Source of the DNA: an uncultured Planctomycetaceae bacterium
GTDB lineage: Bacteria > Planctomycetota > Planctomycetia > Pirellulales > UBA1268
Length of the DNA stretch: 26,555 bases
NCBI GenBank assembly: GCA_937926325.1
Contig: CALAZQ010000049.1
Span: 1 to 26,555, forward strand
Direction: 5' to 3'
Below the pieces are notes generated by a model. That model worked only from the letters and a program-made list of their open reading frames with translations. It ran no database searches and was not told where the DNA came from. This document shows, piece by piece, positions 22,216 through 26,555 of this stretch. Positions within the stretch are counted from its first letter, which is position 1. The number at the start of each line of letters is the position of its first letter. Made by a program: the position numbers and the translations under genes.

Positions 22216-23207
22216 TGCGACAACGGCTCAAGCAGACCAAAGAGGCTGGCCAAGACTCCTTCCTCGACATCGTCACCAATATCGTCGGCATCCTGATCAT
22301 CCTGGTGATGGTGATCGGGGCCCGGGTCCAGCATCTGTCGATCAAGTCGGCAGCAGCGCCGCCCCCCGAGGTCGCAACGCTTGCCGCCGAGGCCGCCCGG
22401 CTTGAGGATGCCGTGGTGCTGGCGGAGAGCGATCTGTTGGAACTTGACGAACAGGCGGCCCAGCTGGCCGTGACCGTGGCCGACGCCGGTACGGCTCGGA
22501 TTCACCTGGCCACTGCGGTTTCAGCAGCGAAACGAGATATCGACAGCCTGCGGGCCGCGGTTGATGAGCAGCGGGCCCAGGCGGCCGAAGCCGATGCCCG
22601 CCAAGAACAGCTCGAGGCCGAAATCGAACGGTGCAGTCTGGAGGCCGAGGGCATCGCCCATGCGCCGCAACAGACCAAGCGACTGCTGGCCTACCCCACC
22701 CCGATCGGCCGGACGGTCACCGGCGATGAGATTCATTTCCAGCTGGCGGCCGGCCGGATCGCCTACATCCCGCTGACAGAACTCTTTGAAGAGGCCAAGG
22801 CCCGCACGCAACGCAACAGCGGGTCACTGGCGGCGATGCAGTCGCGGGTCGAAACGGTCGGCCCCGTGCAGGATTTTTCCCTCGACTATGTCGTCGAGGT
22901 GCAGATCAATCGGGCCGCCGGTCAGGTGATGGTTCGCAGCCGCGAGTGGGTGGCCCGGCCGGCCCGCCGTGAGGTGGGCGAAACCCTCGAGCATGCCCTC
23001 GCCCGGCAGTCCCGCTTCCGGACGGTGCTCAGTGGCGTGCGGCCCGACACGACCGTCACGCTCTGGTGCTATCCCGACAGCTTCGCCGAGTACCGGGCAA
23101 TTCGCGAAGAGTTGCACCGGCTTGACATTCCGGCCGCCTGCCGGCCACTGCCCGAGGGTGCCCCCATCGGCGGCTCGACTGAGGGCAGCAAGTCGGTGGC
23201 TCAGTAA
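22212..23207 (+). CDS. TolR/ExbD-like partner 2 with conserved membrane Asp and coiled coil
   Basis: This is a 331-residue protein. A single N-terminal membrane helix is at about 17-38 (SFLDIVTNIVGILIILVMVI), with Asp19 in the place of the ion-carrying Asp of TolR/ExbD/MotB. A coiled coil follows at about 52-150, then a periplasmic domain (about 155-320) with DEIHFQLAAGRIAYIPLTEL and a final AEYRAIREELHRLDIPAACRPL. The latter resembles the ends of the two domains in partner 1. The start is ATG 22212, overlapping the preceding stop (an adjacent ATG at 22215 is possible). The stop is only 14 bp from that of the convergent pyrophosphatase gene, with no room for a separate terminator. It probably forms a heterodimer with partner 1 in the TolQ-like ring; this is inference. 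Confidence 0.78.
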   Translation: MMRQRLKQTKEAGQDSFLDIVTNIVGILIILVMVIGARVQHLSIKSAAAPPPEVATLAAEAARLEDAVVLAESDLLELDEQAAQLAVTVADAGTARIHLATAVSAAKRDIDSLRAAVDEQRAQAAEADARQEQLEAEIERCSLEAEGIAHAPQQTKRLLAYPTPIGRTVTGDEIHFQLAAGRIAYIPLTELFEEAKARTQRNSGSLAAMQSRVETVGPVQDFSLDYVVEVQINRAAGQVMVRSREWVARPARREVGETLEHALARQSRFRTVLSGVRPDTTVTLWCYPDSFAEYRAIREELHRLDIPAACRPLPEGAPIGGSTEGSKSVAQ

Positions 23208-23221
23208 CGCCTCGGCGGGCG

Positions 23222-24874
23222 TCACACCAACGCGGCGTGGATCAACTGTGTCACCAGTGGCAGCAGCTGCTTCTTGCGGCTGACCACGTTCTTCAGCGCG
23301 TAGAGGCCACGGTCGATTCGTGGGTAGTTGATCTCCTCCCAGGCCTCGGTTTCACGGGAGAGCAGCAGCAGCGAGCCGTTGCTGACCACGTCGGTTACCA
23401 ACAACGCTGAGAAATCGAGCCCGCGGTCGTCGGCATAGGCGGCGAGGGCCGTCAGCAGTTCGTCCTTCCGCTCCCAGAACAGATCAAAGCCGGTCTCTTC
23501 GATTTGTGAAATCGAGAACCGGATGCCCTGCTCGATGAACTCCTTGCAGTCCTCGCGAACGACATCCTCGGGTGTGCTCGACCGCAGGGCTGAGCCGATC
23601 TCGAAGAACTCGCGGGCATAGGCGTCGAGGTCGACGGGGCAGCGGCTTCGCAGCCAGCCCAGAATCTCGCGGTCGACATCGGTGGTGGTGGGGCTGCGAA
23701 GAAAGAGCGTGTCGGAGATGATGCCGGAGGCCATGCACAGCGCGATTGCCGGTTCGGGCTCGAGCCCCGCCCCGCGGAACTGCCGGGCCACGAGTGTGCA
23801 GGTTGAGCCGACCGGCTCATTGACGAAGCGGATCGGCTGGGTCGACTTGAGGCCGCCGCCGAGCCGGTGGTGGTCGAGCACCTCGACGATCTCGGCCTCC
23901 TCTACGCCGGCCACCGCCTGGGTCAGTTCGTTGTGGTCAACCAGCACCAGCCGCGGCCGGGGCGGGCTGATAATGTCTGACTTGAACGACAGCCCGACCA
24001 GCAGGCCGTCGTCACCGACCACCGGAAAGACCGGCTGGGTTGACCGCTCGACAATGCCCCGAGCCTCGGTCACCCGCATCTTTGCCGGCAGGGTGACAAC
24101 GTTACGGTCGACCGCCGGGTCGATGAACTGCGACGAACGAATCCGGGTGGTCGTGTTGACCGTGTCGAAGGGGCTTAAAATCACCGAGACGCCGCGGGCC
24201 CGCGCCAGTTCCACCAGGCCCGGGCTGAGCTGGAAGCCGCCGGTGATCACGAGTCCTCGCACGCCCTGCTCGATCGCCGGCAGCTGAATCGTCGGCCGGT
24301 CGCCGCAGACCACAATCACCCGGTCCTTGTCGAACTGCTGCATCCGGGCGGTGAAGCCGTCGGCACTCATTGCCCCGACCATCACCAGCAGTTCATCCCG
24401 CTGCTGCGGATCGACCACGTGCTGAAACGAGCCGCCGAGTGACTCATTGATTTTTTCGAGACTCGTGGCGACTGTTCGTGATTTGATCGGGTCGCCCTCG
24501 TCCCGGAACAGCAGTTCCATCAAGTCGAGCACCGACAGCACGCCGACCACCCGCCGGCCTTCATCAACCACCGGAATGGCTCGCAGGTCCCATTCCCGCA
24601 TCCGGCGGTAGGCCTCGAAGAAGGCGTCGCCGCAGCAGGCGGTGACCGTCTCGCGGCGGCAGACGTCCTCGGCCTCTGGCCGGACGTCCATGATGATCTT
24701 CGGTGCTGGCAGCCCCGCCTGCCGCAGCACAAACTCGGTCCGCTTGTTCGGCGGGCCACAACAGGCGGCGACGGCGGCTGGCTCGCTGGTCCGTTTGAGG
24801 TAATCGGCGTAGGCGATCGCCGAACAGATGGCGTCGGTATCAGGGTTACGGTGTCCGAAGACGAGCAGGCTCAT
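23222..24874 (-). CDS. ppaC: CBS-domain family II (manganese-dependent) inorganic pyrophosphatase
   Basis: This enzyme hydrolyses pyrophosphate to phosphate in the cytoplasm. The 550-residue length matches regulated family II enzymes, not the about 310-residue basic form. The N-terminal DHH domain has GHRNPDTDAICSAIAYADYL (metal ligands His8, Asp12, Asp14). Inserted next are a CBS motif (WDLRAIPVVDEGRRVVGVLS), a DRTGG-like middle segment (DRVIVVCGDRPTIQLPAIE), and a second CBS motif (QPVFPVVGDDGLLVGLSFK). The catalytic domain resumes with LVDHNE, EVLDHHRLGG, GSTCTLVA and SGIISDTLFLRSPTTT, ending with the DHHA2 motif SRKKQLLPLV. AMP-type inhibition and diadenosine polyphosphate activation through CBS domains are known for this family. 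ATG 24874 is preferred because the GHRNPDTD motif follows it directly. The frame is open to 25033. Confidence 0.94.
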   Translation of the reverse strand: MSLLVFGHRNPDTDAICSAIAYADYLKRTSEPAAVAACCGPPNKRTEFVLRQAGLPAPKIIMDVRPEAEDVCRRETVTACCGDAFFEAYRRMREWDLRAIPVVDEGRRVVGVLSVLDLMELLFRDEGDPIKSRTVATSLEKINESLGGSFQHVVDPQQRDELLVMVGAMSADGFTARMQQFDKDRVIVVCGDRPTIQLPAIEQGVRGLVITGGFQLSPGLVELARARGVSVILSPFDTVNTTTRIRSSQFIDPAVDRNVVTLPAKMRVTEARGIVERSTQPVFPVVGDDGLLVGLSFKSDIISPPRPRLVLVDHNELTQAVAGVEEAEIVEVLDHHRLGGGLKSTQPIRFVNEPVGSTCTLVARQFRGAGLEPEPAIALCMASGIISDTLFLRSPTTTDVDREILGWLRSRCPVDLDAYAREFFEIGSALRSSTPEDVVREDCKEFIEQGIRFSISQIEETGFDLFWERKDELLTALAAYADDRGLDFSALLVTDVVSNGSLLLLSRETEAWEEINYPRIDRGLYALKNVVSRKKQLLPLVTQLIHAALV

Positions 24875-25119
24875 GGGGGGCGGAAGCCGGAGGAAGGATT
24901 GGTGGCTGACCGAGGCTGGAATGATTCCCAGGCACCACCCGACAGAAAAGCCTCTTGTACCCAGAGCGGTCGGCAACTGACAAGCCGCCGTGGCCGGCCA
25001 AAGGCCGAAACCGCAGGTGGCAGGCCGGCCCACTCCCGTGAATGCCCGGTGTCACGGCCTGAAGAATGGGATTAGGCTCATGACATGCGAGGGTTGTGTC
25101 TGGCCTCTGGAGGAAAACG
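24875..25119. other. Divergent intergenic region between pyrophosphatase and sulfatase
   Basis: The 245-bp region contains no gene that I can support. The reading frame of the pyrophosphatase stays open to 25033, but that extension has no family character. It contains GGAGG at 25109-25113, which is the sulfatase ribosome-binding site, 6 nt before its ATG. No clear promoter boxes or operator repeats were recognised. Confidence 0.4.
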
Positions 25120-26555
25120 ATGAACCGTCTGAGTGGCTTTCTTTTGCTGCTGACCTTGCTCCTGACCACTCAGTTGGCGGCCGCCGATCGCCCCAACATC
25201 GTCGTCGTGATCGCCGACGATCAGGGCTACGGCGATCTTGGTCACACCGGCAATCCGGTCATCCAGACGCCCCACCTCGACGCCCTGGCGGCCGAGTCGA
25301 CCAGCCTGACCGACTACCATGTCGCCCCGACCTGTTCACCGACCCGGGCCGCCCTGATGACGGGCCACTGGACCGACCGCACCGGGGTCTGGCACACGAT
25401 CAACGGCCGCTCGATGCTGCGGGAGAACGAGGTGACGCTCGGTCAACTGCTCAAGGACAACGGCTATGCCACCGGCATGTTTGGCAAGTGGCACCTGGGT
25501 GACAACTACCCCTATCGTCCGGAGGACCGCGGCTTCGACGAGGTCTACCGGCACGGCGGTGGCGGTGTCGGCCAGACACCCGACCTCTGGGATAACGCCT
25601 ACTTCGACGGCCACTATTTTCACAACGGTAAGGTCGTGCCCGCCGAGGGCTTCTGCACCGACGTCTTTTTTCAGCAGGCCCACCGGTTCATCCGGCAGCA
25701 GGCTGAGGCTGGCCAGCCCTTCTTCGCCTATGTCAGCACCAATGCCCCGCACGGCCCCCTGCACTGCCCGCAGGAATACCTCGACCGTTATGCCGGTCAG
25801 CCCGCGGCCATCGCCGCCTTCTACGGCATGATCACCAACATCGACGACAACGTCGGGGCGACCCGCAAGCTGCTGGCGGAGCTGGGCGTCGCTGAGAACA
25901 CGCTGTTCATCTTCACCACCGACAATGGCACCGCCACCGGTCAAAAGGTGTTCAATGCTGGCATGCGGGGGAAGAAGGGCAGCGAATACGACGGCGGCCA
26001 CCGGGTGCCCTTCATTGCCCACTGGCCGGCAGCCGGCTGGAACCGGCAGCATGCCTGCGACCGGCTCTGCCATGCCGTTGATGTCGTGCCGACGCTGGTT
26101 GAACTTGCTGGTGGCAAGCGGCCGGAGGGCCTGACGTGGGATGGTATCTCCATCCGGCCGCTGCTCGACCCGGCAGTTGACACCGCTGCCTGGCCCGACC
26201 GGATGCTGGTGACCGACTCGCAGCGGGTGCGGGATCCGATCAAGTGGAAGCAGACAGCGGTGATGTCGCAGCAGTGGCGGCTGGTCAACGGGAAGGAACT
26301 GTATGACATCGAGGCCGACCCCGGCCAGCAGCGGAATGTTGCGGCCGACCATCCGAACCAGGTGGCGGCAATGACTGCGTTTTACGATGCCTGGTGGACG
26401 GAGCTGGAGCCGACTTTCGCGCAGACCACCGAAATCTATCTGGGGCATCCCGATGCTGCCGAGGTAACCCTGACCGGCCACGACTGGATCAGCTCGGGGC
26501 ATGCCCCCTGGAACCAGCAGCTGATCCGGGCGGCGGCAGGCTTTCCGCGAACGGC
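25120..26555 (+). CDS. Formylglycine-dependent sulfatase (arylsulfatase family), 3' end outside window
   Basis: This is a periplasmic or exported sulfate-ester hydrolase, cut by the window edge after about 478 codons with no stop. Residues 1-22 form a signal peptide (LLLLTLLLTTQLAAA). The core begins PNIVVVIADDQGYGDLG, giving the metal-binding Asp33 and Asp34. The activation motif CSPTR at 72-76 (PTCSPTRAALMTGHW) carries the Cys that the formylglycine-generating enzyme converts. FGKWHLG, NAPHGPLH and FTTDNGT are further family motifs supplying active-site Lys, His and Asp/Asn. ATG 25120 follows GGAGG by 6 nt. Planctomycetes carry many such sulfatases, used on sulfated algal polysaccharides; the substrate here is unknown. 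There is no adjacent maturase in the window. Confidence 0.95.
   Translation, partial: MNRLSGFLLLLTLLLTTQLAAADRPNIVVVIADDQGYGDLGHTGNPVIQTPHLDALAAESTSLTDYHVAPTCSPTRAALMTGHWTDRTGVWHTINGRSMLRENEVTLGQLLKDNGYATGMFGKWHLGDNYPYRPEDRGFDEVYRHGGGGVGQTPDLWDNAYFDGHYFHNGKVVPAEGFCTDVFFQQAHRFIRQQAEAGQPFFAYVSTNAPHGPLHCPQEYLDRYAGQPAAIAAFYGMITNIDDNVGATRKLLAELGVAENTLFIFTTDNGTATGQKVFNAGMRGKKGSEYDGGHRVPFIAHWPAAGWNRQHACDRLCHAVDVVPTLVELAGGKRPEGLTWDGISIRPLLDPAVDTAAWPDRMLVTDSQRVRDPIKWKQTAVMSQQWRLVNGKELYDIEADPGQQRNVAADHPNQVAAMTAFYDAWWTELEPTFAQTTEIYLGHPDAAEVTLTGHDWISSGHAPWNQQLIRAAAGFPRT

Noticed and set aside
18761..23207. Complete Zorya defence system
   Set aside because: Only the TolQ-like subunit with long tail resembles ZorA; partners lack an OmpA-like domain and no ZorC, ZorD or ZorE type genes are present.

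Overview
The window is GC-rich, densely packed DNA that looks like the chromosome of a planctomycete, most probably of the Pirellulales. This rests on gene content and is an inference. The markers are a TPR protein ending in two RNA polymerase alpha-CTD-like domains, a lipoprotein with a degenerate transglutaminase-like core, a Tat-exported Gfo/Idh/MocA dehydrogenase, a formylglycine-type sulfatase, and a three-gene MotA/TolQ plus two TolR-like cluster with very long coiled coils. A metal-dependent KdsA fits a Gram-negative envelope.

Layout. 1-1663 (minus): the TPR/alpha-CTD gene and a tRNA-Thr(CGU) with a recognisable promoter. 1664-2201: a spacer with a 104-bp structured inverted-repeat element and a short tandem repeat before kdsA. 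2202-4684 (plus): kdsA and a degenerate-transglutaminase lipoprotein. 4834-7288 (plus): the translation cluster rpmE-prfA-prmC. 7289-13234 has an accessory character: a HEPN/MNT toxin-antitoxin-like pair (plus), then a minus-strand operon of XylR-type regulator, PIG-L deacetylase and NagB-like isomerase, with a divergent Gfo/Idh/MocA oxidoreductase. Together the last four look like one amino-sugar or derivatised-sugar utilisation locus. 13363-17915: comEC (plus) converges on a membrane-anchored excisionase-type DNA-binding protein (minus); the comEC frame runs about 1 kb into that gene with no stop. 18111-18533 (minus): a small exported protein. 18761-23207 (plus): the MotA/TolQ-TolR-TolR triad, coupled by 4-bp stop/start overlaps. 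23222-24874 (minus): a CBS-regulated family II pyrophosphatase. 25120-end (plus): a sulfatase cut by the window edge.

The best candidate for an undescribed system is the triad at 18761-23207. It has one channel subunit with a long cytoplasmic coiled coil and two different TolR-like partners. Only one partner keeps an acidic residue in its membrane helix (Asp19, against Ala19 in the other), which suggests an asymmetric, heterodimeric ion-driven stator. Further points of interest are the PIG-L/NagB-like locus with altered active-site residues, the HEPN/MNT pair, the repeat-rich membrane-tethered DNA-binding protein, and the structured element at 1782-1885. No CRISPR array, rRNA, intact transposase or prophage gene was seen.
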